DNA from: Sphingobacterium oryzagri
Lineage (GTDB): Bacteria; Bacteroidota; Bacteroidia; Sphingobacteriales; Sphingobacteriaceae
Reading direction: 5' to 3'
Assembly (NCBI RefSeq): GCF_028736175.1
Contig: NZ_CP117880.1
Location: 2,604,001 to 2,668,000, forward strand
Length of the DNA stretch: 64,000 bases
In this document: one piece after another, positions 18,614 to 27,284 of the stretch
How the letters are laid out: each line of letters starts with the position of its first letter
Position numbering within the stretch: position 1 is the stretch's first letter
Notes under the pieces: generated by a model
What the model was told of the DNA's origin: nothing
What the model saw: the letters and a program-made list of their open reading frames with translations, nothing else
Databases searched by the model: none
Translations under genes and position numbers: made by a program

Positions 18614-19024
18614 ATAGGTATAGAACGGTGAATGAAATTAAACGTTTTGGATTGATGAATTTGAATCTCGTGTGCTCGCTGACGAACATACATACGTATC
18701 CCTAGCTCATGAATAAACCAAGCGTACAAAAAAATAAAACATTTCATTTTTATATCCTCTTATATCTCCCAAACTAAAACCCCAACATGTAGAAAACACC
18801 GTCTATAAATAGTTAAAAACAGGCACTATATACTTGTTCCGCAAACGAAAGGCCGCGCGAAAGCTAGGACAAGATATAGCAAAAAATATAATTAATTATT
18901 GAAAAATAAGGAACTTTTAGGATGTAGCCGCATTATCTATACGCTCCGTAACCGAGATAACGGCAAGATATAGGCAGTTGTCCGGCTGGCGGATCGGAAT
19001 GATAACTAAACTAAGCGAGTGACT
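18614..19024. other. Intergenic region between divergent genes
   Basis: 411 bp, A/T-rich in the middle (18720-18910). No gene, RNA or convincing repeat seen. It holds the promoters of the MscS gene and the hypothetical gene at 19025. Confidence 0.5.
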
Positions 19025-19627
19025 ATGCAAGAACATGAAGACCAAAATGTACCACAACAGGTGGAAGGAAAAAAGCTTGATATCGTAGAGACGCGTGAGT
19101 TTACCGATAAAGAAGCCGCATATGCCGCTTTTGAACGCGCTCGGGAAAAATTGCTGGCATTAAATAGCTGGCATGAATTGGCGGGCAATGTTTCTGCGGT
19201 GTTTACCTTAAAAGACAAGTTTGGCAGACCTGTGGCCCGTATGCCTGAAGTTGGTGATTACGTGATGATCGATATACCCGGGCCGTCGCCAGCTTATGGT
19301 CATGGCTACGATTGGGTAACGGTAGTGAAGCTAGAAGATCGGGCGGCGGATGGTTATGTGATGCTATCGTTAAAACCGTCGCCACCGCCCGACGAGAAAG
19401 ATAGCAATACCGTGGCGCACTTTTTTTCATCGCATTCCAGCACAAGCCTCATCGTGGCGCTAACAGCAAACAAACTGCAGGTATCTTATTATGGCCGGAA
19501 TGAAACGATTAATACGGATAACAAAGCTATCGTTGATGATATCAGAAATTTATTTGTCGGCTTTGGTGCCAAGCTCGGTTTATCGCATCCGCAATGGAAA
19601 AAACTGGTACTTGGAATCCTAGGATAA
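19025..19627 (+). CDS. Conserved-looking hypothetical protein
   Basis: 200 residues from the ATG at 19025 (a GTG lies 6 bases earlier). No signal peptide or membrane helix. The first half is charged (REFTDKEAAYAAFERAREKLL); the middle contains an aromatic-rich segment (GDYVMIDIPGPSPAYGHGYDW) and a strand-rich region with VMLSLKPSPPP; the C-terminus is helical and ends in WKKLVLGILG. The fold suggests a cytosolic beta-barrel-like protein with possible ligand binding, but I do not recognise the family. Codon use is like the neighbours. Confidence 0.7.
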   Translation: MQEHEDQNVPQQVEGKKLDIVETREFTDKEAAYAAFERAREKLLALNSWHELAGNVSAVFTLKDKFGRPVARMPEVGDYVMIDIPGPSPAYGHGYDWVTVVKLEDRAADGYVMLSLKPSPPPDEKDSNTVAHFFSSHSSTSLIVALTANKLQVSYYGRNETINTDNKAIVDDIRNLFVGFGAKLGLSHPQWKKLVLGILG

Positions 19628-19687
19628 CACCAATAAGCAGGTGAGCACCACGATTAATTCTCGAAAAAAAAACGGCCTATCTACACT

Positions 19688-19705
19688 TTTTACCATATGG
19701 TAAAA
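19688..19705. promoter_or_regulatory. Perfect 18-bp palindrome TTTTACC-ATAT-GGTAAAA upstream of SDR gene
   Basis: A perfect palindrome centred between 19696 and 19697, ending 53 bp before the SDR ATG. Its inner 16 bases match the dyad before the Crp/Fnr gene (918-933) at 15 positions. A transcription-factor dimer site is the simplest reading; the Crp/Fnr protein is the natural candidate. Confidence 0.6.
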
Positions 19706-19758
19706 GCTTTTAATGGCTTGTTCACGACTTTTGTTTATTCACTAAATAAGCATAAAAG

Positions 19759-20622
19759 ATGAATAGCAAAATCGTTTTGATTACAGGAACAAATAGTGGG
19801 TTTGGTTGGCTCACGGTGCATAGTGTGGCCGCTATGGGGCATCGCGTATACGCGGCTATGCGCGATACAAAGGGTAAGAATGCCGAAAAGGCCAGTGCAT
19901 TGTCCAAACTGGATAACGTGACCGTGCTGGATGTTGCGATCAGCCAGGATGAAAGTGTGAAACAAGCCGTTGATCAGGTGATTGCTGCCGAAGGCAGGAT
20001 TGATGTGATCGTCAACAATGCGGGCTTTTCTATAAATGGTGTAGCCGAGAGTTTTACCACGACCGATGTACAGTCGCTATTTGATATCAATGTCATTGCG
20101 CCCTGGCGACTGATTAAGCAAGTCCTACCGACGATGCGCCAACAGCAGGACGGCCTGATTATCAACGTTACGAGTGGTTTTGGGCGGTTTTCGTTTCCAT
20201 TCGCCGTCATGTACGGCGCTTCGAAGTTTGGATTAGAAGGTTTGAGCGAAGGTCTACACTATGAGCTAAAGCCCTTGGGCATTGATGTTGCAATCGTCGA
20301 GCCCGGCGCTTTTCCGACGGAAATGCAGCAAAAACACAACCTCGCTTCTGATCTGTCTGTGCTGGAAGGCTATCAGGCCATTGCAGCTATTCCAAACAAC
20401 ATGTTTGCCGCCTTAGGCCAACTGATGCAGGAAGTCAAGCCCGATCCGCAGGACGTGGCCAATGCCATCGTGCAATTGATTGAAAGTGAGCAAGGCAAAA
20501 GACCGTTGCGCACGGTGGTCGATCCGATTACGGGCAAGTTTGTTGAAGAAACAAATCGTGCTGTGGCCGCCCAATATGCGCAGGGCCTCCAGTTGTTTGG
20601 CATGGGCGAGCTATTGGACTAA
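19759..20622 (+). CDS. SDR family oxidoreductase
   Basis: 287 residues of the classical/extended SDR type: TGTNSGFG cofactor loop at residues 9-16, NNAG near 92-95, a TSGFG serine region and YGASK (about 153-157) for the catalytic Tyr and Lys, followed by PG near 178. The C-terminal extension with a PVVDPITGKFV-like segment resembles SDRs of the YbbO/retinol-dehydrogenase-like group. The substrate is unknown. The palindrome 53 bp upstream suggests control by the Crp/Fnr protein encoded at 968. Confidence 0.87.
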   Translation: MNSKIVLITGTNSGFGWLTVHSVAAMGHRVYAAMRDTKGKNAEKASALSKLDNVTVLDVAISQDESVKQAVDQVIAAEGRIDVIVNNAGFSINGVAESFTTTDVQSLFDINVIAPWRLIKQVLPTMRQQQDGLIINVTSGFGRFSFPFAVMYGASKFGLEGLSEGLHYELKPLGIDVAIVEPGAFPTEMQQKHNLASDLSVLEGYQAIAAIPNNMFAALGQLMQEVKPDPQDVANAIVQLIESEQGKRPLRTVVDPITGKFVEETNRAVAAQYAQGLQLFGMGELLD

Positions 20623-20936
20623 AAACCAGCTGGCTTGTAACCAGAAAAAATGCTGACCAAAACAGCGTTAAAAAGCTACGACAACGCTATCTTTTGCCAT
20701 TTATCCGCGTAAAGATATCGTCGTCGTAGCTAAGGATATTATACAAGTTGCGAAGGCGCAACTTCCTCGTATTTGCACGTTTCGCAGGGAAAAAAATATC
20801 TGGGTAACAAAAATCACGCGAAATAGCGCATTTTCTTCCCAAGAAACCAATATGCATTAAGAAAAAACTATGAAACAATAAACAACCTATTTACCTTTAC
20901 GAAGTAGATCATTTTAAATTAGAAAAACAGCAAAAG
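20623..20936. other. Intergenic region before the GNAT gene
   Basis: 314 bp. A 63-codon minus-strand frame (20687-20878) has no protein-like features. A TACCTTTA element (20892-20899), within a 15-mer that recurs exactly at 31692-31706, lies 38 bp before the GNAT start and could be a -7 box, though the last base departs from TAnnTTTG. Confidence 0.4.
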
Positions 20937-21344
20937 ATGACCATCACTATTTCGGAGAACAACCAATTGACGTTAAATCAAGTTATTCCACTATACGTAG
21001 CGAATGCCTGGTCGGCCGCACATAAGCCAGAACAACTGCTTGCTGCCCTGCTGCATTCTCATAAGCTGATTACGGCGTGGGACGGCGATAAGCTCGTCGG
21101 ACTGGGAAATGCTATATCCGACGGTCATTTGGTGGTCTATTACCCGCATCTTTTAGTTTTGCCAAGTTACCAGGGCAAAGGAATCGGTAAACTCATTATG
21201 GATCGCTTGCAGGAGACTTACCAGAACTTCCACATGCAAATGCTTACCGCGGATGCCGATGCAATCGAGTTTTATCTCAAAATGGGCTTTGAGAAAGCAG
21301 GACAAACACAACCAATGTGGATTTATGCTGGTGGCGAACATTAA
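20937..21344 (+). CDS. GNAT family N-acetyltransferase
   Basis: 135 residues with the acetyl-CoA-binding motif A seen as LVLPSYQGKGIGKLIMDRL (about 76-94) after a beta strand (VVYYPHLLV), and motif B near FYLKMGFEKAGQTQPMW at the C-terminus. It transfers an acetyl group from acetyl-CoA to an amine; the acceptor is unknown. Stand-alone gene followed by a hairpin terminator. Confidence 0.88.
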   Translation: MTITISENNQLTLNQVIPLYVANAWSAAHKPEQLLAALLHSHKLITAWDGDKLVGLGNAISDGHLVVYYPHLLVLPSYQGKGIGKLIMDRLQETYQNFHMQMLTADADAIEFYLKMGFEKAGQTQPMWIYAGGEH

Positions 21345-21405
21345 ACCCTTAAGCTGATATTTTAGCCGTATTTTTGCTATTGCCCGCCTCTAGACGATAA
21401 AAAAA

Positions 21406-21431
21406 GTGATCCTGCAAAGTCGCAGAATCAC
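21406..21431. terminator. Hairpin terminator of the GNAT gene
   Basis: GTGATCCTGC (21406-21415) pairs with GCAGAATCAC (21422-21431) with one mismatch; A-run before, so it can also work leftward. Confidence 0.65.
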
Positions 21432-21547
21432 CTTGAACACTATTGCCGCACTCCTTTAAAAAGATGATCGGCTCCGAACTTGTAATTGAGGCACATAAAA
21501 TCGAAAAACGTGGGTTACACCTATTCCTATCCTCAGGCAGACCTTTC

Positions 21548-21699
21548 TTGTTACCGGTCACAAATATAGTAGCGAAGCACGAATGATAATACGGAAAACC
21601 GTATGCGAAGCCCTGCGCAGTCATGACAAGCAACCAAAATCTAATTGCGCAACTTTCCTGTAGAATAACGGCCTTGGGGTTGTAGTGGTCACGCTACAA
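21548..21699. promoter_or_regulatory. Three separate dyads in one intergenic region
   Basis: Within the gene-free stretch 21345-21803 there are TTGTTACCGGTCACAA (21548-21563, one mismatched pair), ATACGG-AAAA-CCGTAT (21589-21604, perfect) and TTGTAG-N8-CTACAA (21680-21699, perfect arms). A TAGCTTTG sequence matching the Bacteroidota -7 box sits at 21758-21765, 38 bp before the next ATG. The dyads look like binding sites or small RNA hairpins; the factor is unknown. Otherwise the stretch holds only the terminator at 21406. Confidence 0.4.
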
Positions 21700-21803
21700 G
21701 AAAGCCTCTTTGACAAATAGCAGACAAAAGACGTGCGGAAGACTGTCGGGTATTTATTAGCTTTGAAATTCTTATTATTTTTCCGTATCCCAAGAATTAA
21801 AAA

Positions 21804-22256
21804 ATGACTAAAAAACTTTTCATCACTGCGCTGCTATTTATTGTTTCTTTTGGTTTGTGTGTTGCACAGGGACGCGTGCAGTACAGCAGTGCGAAAAATG
21901 AATCCTTATTTTTTGCTACAGCAAAAAATGCAAAAAACTGGTTTACATTAGCGGTAAACAGTAACAAGGCAGGTGGATACTACACATTGAATGGCTCGCA
22001 AATGGATAAACCATTATTCCTACCGATCAAAGAAGCTTACGAACTGGATAACGGTTATTATGCTATTCGCTTGACGATCAATGAATCACCATTTTACTTT
22101 TTGTTCTCGCGCACACTGTCACGCGCACTACTTGTGAGCTTTAACGACAATAGCATTCCCATGAAGATCGAACTACATAACGCCTTAGCCAGTGAAACCG
22201 GCGGAAGCGCGATAAAAATCGAAGATATGCTCGCGCTGCTGCATTTGCTGCTGTAA
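21804..22256 (+). CDS. Small exported protein of unknown function
   Basis: 150 residues starting with a clear signal peptide (MTKKLFITALLFIVSFGLCVAQ). The mature part (about 128 residues) is beta-rich with repeated aromatic positions (KNWFTLAVN, GYYTLNG, YAIRLTINESPFYFLFS) and ends in a hydrophobic helix (IEDMLALLHLLL). No lipobox cysteine follows the signal, so it is probably periplasmic. Family not recognised. An elaborate upstream region with three dyads suggests it is tightly controlled. Confidence 0.65.
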   Translation: MTKKLFITALLFIVSFGLCVAQGRVQYSSAKNESLFFATAKNAKNWFTLAVNSNKAGGYYTLNGSQMDKPLFLPIKEAYELDNGYYAIRLTINESPFYFLFSRTLSRALLVSFNDNSIPMKIELHNALASETGGSAIKIEDMLALLHLLL

Positions 22257-22328
22257 AACTTGGTGATTCTCTTATAATAAGACTGTCGCTGGCAATGCAG
22301 GCCTTACAGCGGAAATCTATTATATAAT

Positions 22329-22356
22329 AGCGGGGAAAAGAAGTCTCTCCCCCGCT
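22329..22356. terminator. Hairpin between convergent genes
   Basis: AGCGGGG (22329-22335) and CCCCGCT (22350-22356), a GC-rich 7-bp stem between the exported protein gene and the SDR gene. The flanking T/A runs are short. Confidence 0.55.
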
Positions 22357-22382
22357 GCATTATTTAGTTTGTTATACTGTAC

Positions 22383-23087
22383 TTAACTTGTTTTAGTCGG
22401 TCTAACTTCAATTTTACTTGGCAATACATTGGGGTTCATTTGCAATAGATTGACGATCATTTCGCCAATATCTGCTGGCTGAATCTTCCATCCATCGGCA
22501 TCACTCGGCACATGATCGTTGAAATTTGACGTCACCGATCCAGGCATGATGGTTGTGCATTTGATATCATGGTTGCGCAGATCAAGCATAGCAGCTTGTG
22601 TGAATCCCACAACGCCAAATTTGGAGGCATTGTATCCGGCACCTCCAGCGAAAAAGTTGGTTCCGGCTAACGAAGCAATGGAAATATAATAGCCCTTGTT
22701 TTTCTTTAGCTGATCAAGCGACGCTTTCATCGTATGAAACACGCCGGTTAAGTTTGTGCCGATCATGGTATTCCAATCTTCGAGCGATAGCTCATCTACT
22801 GGTGCAAAGCGACCAACGCCCGCATTGGCAATAACCACGTCAAGCTGGCCGAAAGTTGCGGCAATTTCTTCGACGGCTTTCACTTCATCGTCAAAATGGA
22901 TCACATCAGACTGTATAGCCAATACATTATCGGTTCCAAGTTCAGCTTTAGCACGCGCTAAATCGGCTGGATTTCGACCGGATATCGCCACTTTTACGCC
23001 GTGCTCCAGCAATACTTTGGCAATACCAAAGCCGATACCTTTTGTTCCGCCGGTGATGTATGCTACTTTGTTTGTTATATGCTGCAT
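22383..23087 (-). CDS. SDR family oxidoreductase
   Basis: 234 residues, a compact classical SDR: TGGTKGIG at 13-20, an acidic/arginine region (SGRNPADL) hinting at NADPH use, NAG at 90-92, SIAS for the serine and YNASK (about 151-155) for Tyr/Lys. The fold ends with a short C-terminus (VLPSKIEVRPTK). This resembles the 3-ketoacyl reductase/YdfG-like SDRs of Bacteroidota; substrate not shown. Separated from the deaminase gene by 129 bp on the same strand. Confidence 0.87.
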   Translation of the reverse strand: MQHITNKVAYITGGTKGIGFGIAKVLLEHGVKVAISGRNPADLARAKAELGTDNVLAIQSDVIHFDDEVKAVEEIAATFGQLDVVIANAGVGRFAPVDELSLEDWNTMIGTNLTGVFHTMKASLDQLKKNKGYYISIASLAGTNFFAGGAGYNASKFGVVGFTQAAMLDLRNHDIKCTTIMPGSVTSNFNDHVPSDADGWKIQPADIGEMIVNLLQMNPNVLPSKIEVRPTKTS

Positions 23088-23216
23088 AGGTATTTTTATT
23101 TAAAATTAATGTGTATCAAAAAAATGCTATCTTAAATTCAGCAGCGAAAGATGAAGCATGCTGCCATTGGCAAACTATGAAATCAATGCCGATTGCTTAC
23201 GCTGTGGTTCTGCCGA

Positions 23217-23711
23217 TTATTTTGATAATTCGTCGATCTTCGTTTTGATTTCGGAACGCGCTGCTTGCCATTTTTCAAACACGCTGAAGGCATCTTCAGC
23301 ACATATACGCTCGAAAACGATAGCCTGGTCATCGGTTTTCTTTTTCAGCTGTTCAGCAATAAACGCATCACCGAAGCCTGCCCACGCCGCATCACGCTTG
23401 CTGTTGCCGTAATAAACCTGCTTGATATTAGACCAATAAATTGCACTGAGACACATCGGACATGGTTCGGCACTGCTGTAGAGCACACAGTCGCTAAGAT
23501 CTGGCGTGCCGATTTTTACAGCCGCTTTACGTATGGCATTGATTTCGGCATGTGCCGTTGGATCACAATCGCGGATCACGCTGTTGGCCTCCGCGCTTAA
23601 TATTTCTCCGTTTTTCACGATAACGCATCCAAATGGCCCTCCTACCAGCGTATGCAGGTTGTTGGCTGAAAGCGAAATGGCTTTTTGCATGTATTCTTCA
23701 TGTGTTTGCAT
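23217..23711 (-). CDS. Nucleoside/guanine deaminase (cytidine-deaminase fold)
   Basis: 164 residues. Zinc-site residues are clear: HAE at 54-56 (His54, catalytic Glu56) and PCPMC at 83-87 (Cys84, Cys87). The segment SSAEPCPMCLSAIYW and the following YYGNSKRDAAWAGFGD match Bacillus guanine deaminase (GuaD, about 156 residues) better than tRNA adenosine deaminase, which carries different loop residues. Guanine deaminase turns guanine into xanthine and ammonia for purine salvage. A broader nucleoside deaminase activity remains possible. Confidence 0.82.
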   Translation of the reverse strand: MQTHEEYMQKAISLSANNLHTLVGGPFGCVIVKNGEILSAEANSVIRDCDPTAHAEINAIRKAAVKIGTPDLSDCVLYSSAEPCPMCLSAIYWSNIKQVYYGNSKRDAAWAGFGDAFIAEQLKKKTDDQAIVFERICAEDAFSVFEKWQAARSEIKTKIDELSK

Positions 23712-23783
23712 GCTCTATAAACAGTTATCGCCTGCAAGATGTTTTGTTCATCGGCTTTAAAATACCCTACGCAGTTAAAATAA

Positions 23784-23981
23784 ACGTATGATCACTCCAT
23801 CGATTTTGACGTAACCCCATCGTTGCCAGTTGTAAGCGCCATCTACAGAAAAGCTAACAACTTAGCTCACACTTCTTCCATTATCAATGCCGCTGGACGC
23901 GCATTGGGGCAGGCTGGCAGCAGCATCGTTTATCATCCGGCATCGCAAATTACCGGAACTGGTAGGCATAACGGATCTGCA
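23784..23981 (+). pseudogene. Possible gene remnant, 66 open codons without start
   Basis: Between the deaminase and NamZ-like genes, a plus-strand frame is open from 23784 to the stop at 23982-23984, with codon choice similar to real genes here (NNLAHTSSIINAAGRALGQ) but no ATG. The minus strand of the same stretch has a 28-codon protein-like piece (VDGAYNWQRWGYVKIDG). Neither is recognised. It may be debris of a lost gene or chance. Confidence 0.2.
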
Positions 23982-23984
23982 TAA

Positions 23985-25175
23985 TTACGGGTACAACAAA
24001 TATTTGTTACGAATCAATTTGTATTGCTCAAGCCCCGGCTTCCAGGTTTGACGTATTTCTGCTTCGCTCATCCCGGCTATTATTTGTTGCTTTAATACCG
24101 GTCCGCCCGCCAACTTATCAAATTCTACGATCTCTTTGCTCTGTTTATGATCAAAAAATATCTTTTTATTGGGATACTTGTTGTAGGTCTCTATCAGCCA
24201 TGACAAGTTGATAGCCTTAGCATTCCGAATCTGCCGGAGATCCACGTTTCTTAAATCTAAGCCGTAGCATTTCTTCCCTAGATGAATCGGCGTAGCGCTT
24301 TTGTTTTTAATACTTTCAGGGGTGAACGAGAAAGCATAAATACCCTTAAATTCAGGAGCGCCAATCACGGTGAAAGGAAAAAACGTGCCACGCCCCTCGC
24401 TTAATACTGTTCCTTCGAATAAGCAAGTTGATGGATAAAGCAAAATGGCTGGATACGTATTAATGTTTGGCGACATGTCGACCGGTGGCCTGTACTCCAT
24501 ATCGTGTCTATAGTTCGCCACCTGGACAATCTCGAGTTCGCATTTCATGCCGTTGGTCAGCCAGCCTTCGCCGTTAATCATGCGCGCATATTCGCCTACA
24601 GTCATACCATGCGTAACGGGCACAGGATGCATACCAATATCGGATTGATAAGCCATATCTAATAGGGGGCCGTCGACAAAATAGCCGTTTGGATTAGGTC
24701 GATCCAGAATAAGCAGTGTTTTTCCATTTTCTGCACAGGCCTCCATCACCCGGTGCATCGTCGCCACATACGTAAAATAACGAACGCCGATATCCTGTAT
24801 ATCGAAAATAATCAGGTCAATATCGGCTAGCATTTCTTTCGTCGGCTTCTTTGTTTTTCCGTAGAGTGAGACAATTTTAACGCCCGTTATCGGATCAACG
24901 GCATCTTTTACTTTAACACCCGCTCCGACATCGCCACGGAAGCCGTGTTCTGGACCGAAGACTTTAACAATATTGACGCCCAGCGCGATGAGACTATCTA
25001 CCGTTGATCGTTCACCGATACGTGAAGTCGGATTCACGACCATTCCTACCCTTTTGTCTTTTAAGCGTTCCAGATAGGCGTTTATTCGTTCCGCACCCGG
25101 CACAATCTGAGCCATCGCAGAAGTAGAAACAATTAGAAAAAGTAAAATAGCGAAATACGTTTTTCGAATATGCAT
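23985..25175 (-). CDS. DUF1343 / NamZ-like exo-beta-N-acetylmuramidase (GH171 family)
   Basis: 396 residues with a signal peptide (residues 1-22, SAMAQ). The body matches DUF1343 along its length: KRVGMVVNPTSRIGERSTVDSL, KVFGPEHGFRGDVGAG, IIFDIQDIGVRYFTYVATM and a LDRPNPNGYFVDGPLLD segment. Family members including Bacillus NamZ release MurNAc from the end of peptidoglycan fragments, so this one probably takes part in cell-wall sugar recycling in the periplasm. It stands alone, without the MurNAc kinase or etherase genes beside it. Confidence 0.85.
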   Translation of the reverse strand: MHIRKTYFAILLFLIVSTSAMAQIVPGAERINAYLERLKDKRVGMVVNPTSRIGERSTVDSLIALGVNIVKVFGPEHGFRGDVGAGVKVKDAVDPITGVKIVSLYGKTKKPTKEMLADIDLIIFDIQDIGVRYFTYVATMHRVMEACAENGKTLLILDRPNPNGYFVDGPLLDMAYQSDIGMHPVPVTHGMTVGEYARMINGEGWLTNGMKCELEIVQVANYRHDMEYRPPVDMSPNINTYPAILLYPSTCLFEGTVLSEGRGTFFPFTVIGAPEFKGIYAFSFTPESIKNKSATPIHLGKKCYGLDLRNVDLRQIRNAKAINLSWLIETYNKYPNKKIFFDHKQSKEIVEFDKLAGGPVLKQQIIAGMSEAEIRQTWKPGLEQYKLIRNKYLLYP

Positions 25176-25535
25176 GATAAATAGATTTTACGCTACCGTG
25201 GTTTCTAAACAGTTATATAGTATTCATTCAGTGATCAATAGTCTTTAATAGCAAGTCATGGCAGCTCGTTTCTGGTATAAAATTAACGGCATTAATAAGA
25301 GAAATATACAAATTAAAAGTAGAGGAACCTAAACTTTTACCAAAAAAAGCTTGCTGGTAGGAAGAATCACTACGGGAATGCAAAGTTAAACAGACGATCG
25401 CCGAACTTTTCTTTTTTTCGTACGCGATTGCGCCAGGCTTGCCGTGCACAACCAGGTTTTTCCCGGATCTTAAGCAAATCGTTAGCAGCCAAAAGGCTCA
25501 TGCTCGCCTTATCCCTTACGCTTCTCCCTATCGCG
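25176..25535. other. Intergenic region with no gene seen
   Basis: 360 bp upstream of the NamZ-like gene and downstream of the small gene at 25536. Short minus-strand frames (for example 25228-25449) lack protein character. No repeat or RNA recognised. Confidence 0.45.
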
Positions 25536-25766
25536 TTAGTATTCGGTAGATAGGATGTGCTTTCCGATAAAGTCGGCCACATCGGCCAAATCACCTCCAG
25601 AATAGGCATATTCTTCCTTTTCTTTGTTGAACGAAAATACATGTACTTTATTCGGAACATGGAGTTCGACTACATCGAAGCTGTCTTCATGGCGGCCGGG
25701 ATAATAAAAAAATTGTCTGTCTTTACCGTCTTTATTAATTGCTATATGTCGTTCTTTCGGATGCAT
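25536..25766 (-). CDS. Small hypothetical protein
   Basis: 76 residues from the ATG at 25766 (MHPKERHIAINKDGKDRQFF); starting there places it 11 bp after the VOC gene instead of overlapping it. Strand-rich with a C-terminal helix (DLADVADFIGKHIL). No family recognised. The tight spacing implies co-transcription with the VOC protein. Confidence 0.6.
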   Translation of the reverse strand: MHPKERHIAINKDGKDRQFFYYPGRHEDSFDVVELHVPNKVHVFSFNKEKEEYAYSGGDLADVADFIGKHILSTEY

Positions 25767-25777
25767 AAGTTCTTCTT

Positions 25778-26170
25778 TTATTCGGTTTGCTGTTGCGTGG
25801 CAATAGACCACTTATTTCCGGCAAAGTCTTTAAACATGCCGCGCCGATCTAATTGACCGTCTTTTCGCTGGGGTTCTTCCAAACCTTCGCAACCATATTC
25901 TAGAGCTTTGTTATAAATGGCATCCACGTTTGCTACATACACATGTAAAAGCACAGGCACAGGTGGATAATCTGCCGTTGCTTCGGCAAACATGATGATG
26001 GAATCGTACAATTTAACCTCCGCATGTAAAATCTTGCCGTCTGGCCGATCCACGCGGCGCTTTATGCGTCCGCCGAAAACACGCTCGACGAAATCGATTA
26101 GCTTATGCGCATCAAGCATCAGCAGATATGGCGAAACAGCATTGTAATCTTCCGGTTTAAAATTGCTCAT
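25778..26170 (-). CDS. VOC (glyoxalase-fold) family protein, PhnB-like
   Basis: 130 residues forming one pair of VOC beta-alpha-beta-beta-beta modules: VSPYLLMLDAHKLIDFVERVFGG at the start, then HAEVKLYDSIIMFAE, a PPVPVLLHVYVANVD strand and the closing RRGMFKDFAGNKWSIAT. This matches the PhnB/YaeR-like subgroup, whose members bind small molecules or act as glyoxalase- or dioxygenase-like enzymes. Substrate unknown. Likely in an operon with the 76-residue protein downstream. Confidence 0.82.
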   Translation of the reverse strand: MSNFKPEDYNAVSPYLLMLDAHKLIDFVERVFGGRIKRRVDRPDGKILHAEVKLYDSIIMFAEATADYPPVPVLLHVYVANVDAIYNKALEYGCEGLEEPQRKDGQLDRRGMFKDFAGNKWSIATQQQTE

Positions 26171-26302
26171 GTTTATTTATTTAAGCGGTTACCGCGCTGT
26201 GTATGCTTAATTAACAGGGAAGTAATCACTTGGTTTCAAAAAATTAAATAAACAGGATTCGAAAAAATGCCGAGTGGCGCTTGGTGCGGTGACAAACAGA
26301 AA

Positions 26303-27070
26303 CTATTCATCTAAAAGCTCCTTCTTTATTTCTGATAGTTCGCTTTGAAGCTTATCCACTATCAGGCTTGGATTATTGGAAATGTAGGACTTACCCGCTA
26401 AAAATTTTTCGACTACTTCTTTAGCTATTTTCTCAGGTGCTACCAGCTGCAAACTCGGCGGCTGCATGCCTTTAATCGACGGATGTGATTGGTTGAAAAA
26501 TCGCCGACGCATTTCAGCGGAATTTTTACTTAACTCCCCTTTTATACGATTTGGAAGAAAAAGGCTAACCTGAAAACCCGCAAATGATAATTCATCGCGG
26601 AGCGCCTTAAAATATCCTATCAGTGCGTGTTTGCTAATGATATACGGCATCAAATTATTGGTGGATTCGAACGCGCCTAATCCTGCAGCTGATCCTGTTA
26701 ACAAAATCCTGGGCTTTGTACTTAGTCTTAAGAATGGGATGAAGTTTTGCACAAAACGATACACTGATAAAAGATTGATATCGATCATCCAGGACAATTC
26801 CTGTACTTTATAATCAGCTACTCTACCTTCATCAATCGCACCGATGGTTATTACCAAACAATCCAGCGCACCATAATTTTCTGCAAAAAAATGTGTTAGC
26901 GCTGCGATTGACTCTTCATCTGTCGCATCTACATATCTGGTCAACTTTTGGTGGCTTTCTTTAGGAAAGGCAAGGTCAGCACGTATTACCACAAAACCGA
27001 TATTATGCATTTCATCTGCTAACCCTTTGCCAATACCACTTGCGGCACCTAAAACTAATGTTGTTCTCAT
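26303..27070 (-). CDS. SDR family oxidoreductase
   Basis: 255 residues. The cofactor loop is seen as LGAASGIG (residues 6-13), followed by an acidic strand end (VIRADLA) and a D-A-T-D binding turn (YVDATDEES). The NNAG motif is replaced by an ITIGA segment, the serine by TGSAAG, and the Tyr/Lys pair is YIISK (about 145-149). The core is therefore somewhat divergent but still likely active. Substrate unknown. Confidence 0.8.
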   Translation of the reverse strand: MRTTLVLGAASGIGKGLADEMHNIGFVVIRADLAFPKESHQKLTRYVDATDEESIAALTHFFAENYGALDCLVITIGAIDEGRVADYKVQELSWMIDINLLSVYRFVQNFIPFLRLSTKPRILLTGSAAGLGAFESTNNLMPYIISKHALIGYFKALRDELSFAGFQVSLFLPNRIKGELSKNSAEMRRRFFNQSHPSIKGMQPPSLQLVAPEKIAKEVVEKFLAGKSYISNNPSLIVDKLQSELSEIKKELLDE

Positions 27071-27284
27071 TTTTTACGAATTATTTTTAGCGTAACTCTC
27101 CACAGCATCTAGCGATGTTACATCGTAATTTAAAATAGGATTAAAAAACAAACACTGTGTGTATTTTGCAATTTACTTAATGGGATACTAAATAATTTGC
27201 AACATAGGTTACTATCCATACCCTAATTTGATTGCAGAAGTCTATTTATCCCAATTTAACACAGTCACTTTACACATTTACGAC

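Noticed and set aside
20687..20878. 63-codon minus-strand ORF between SDR and GNAT genes
   Set aside because: No family resemblance, no supporting context; probably random.
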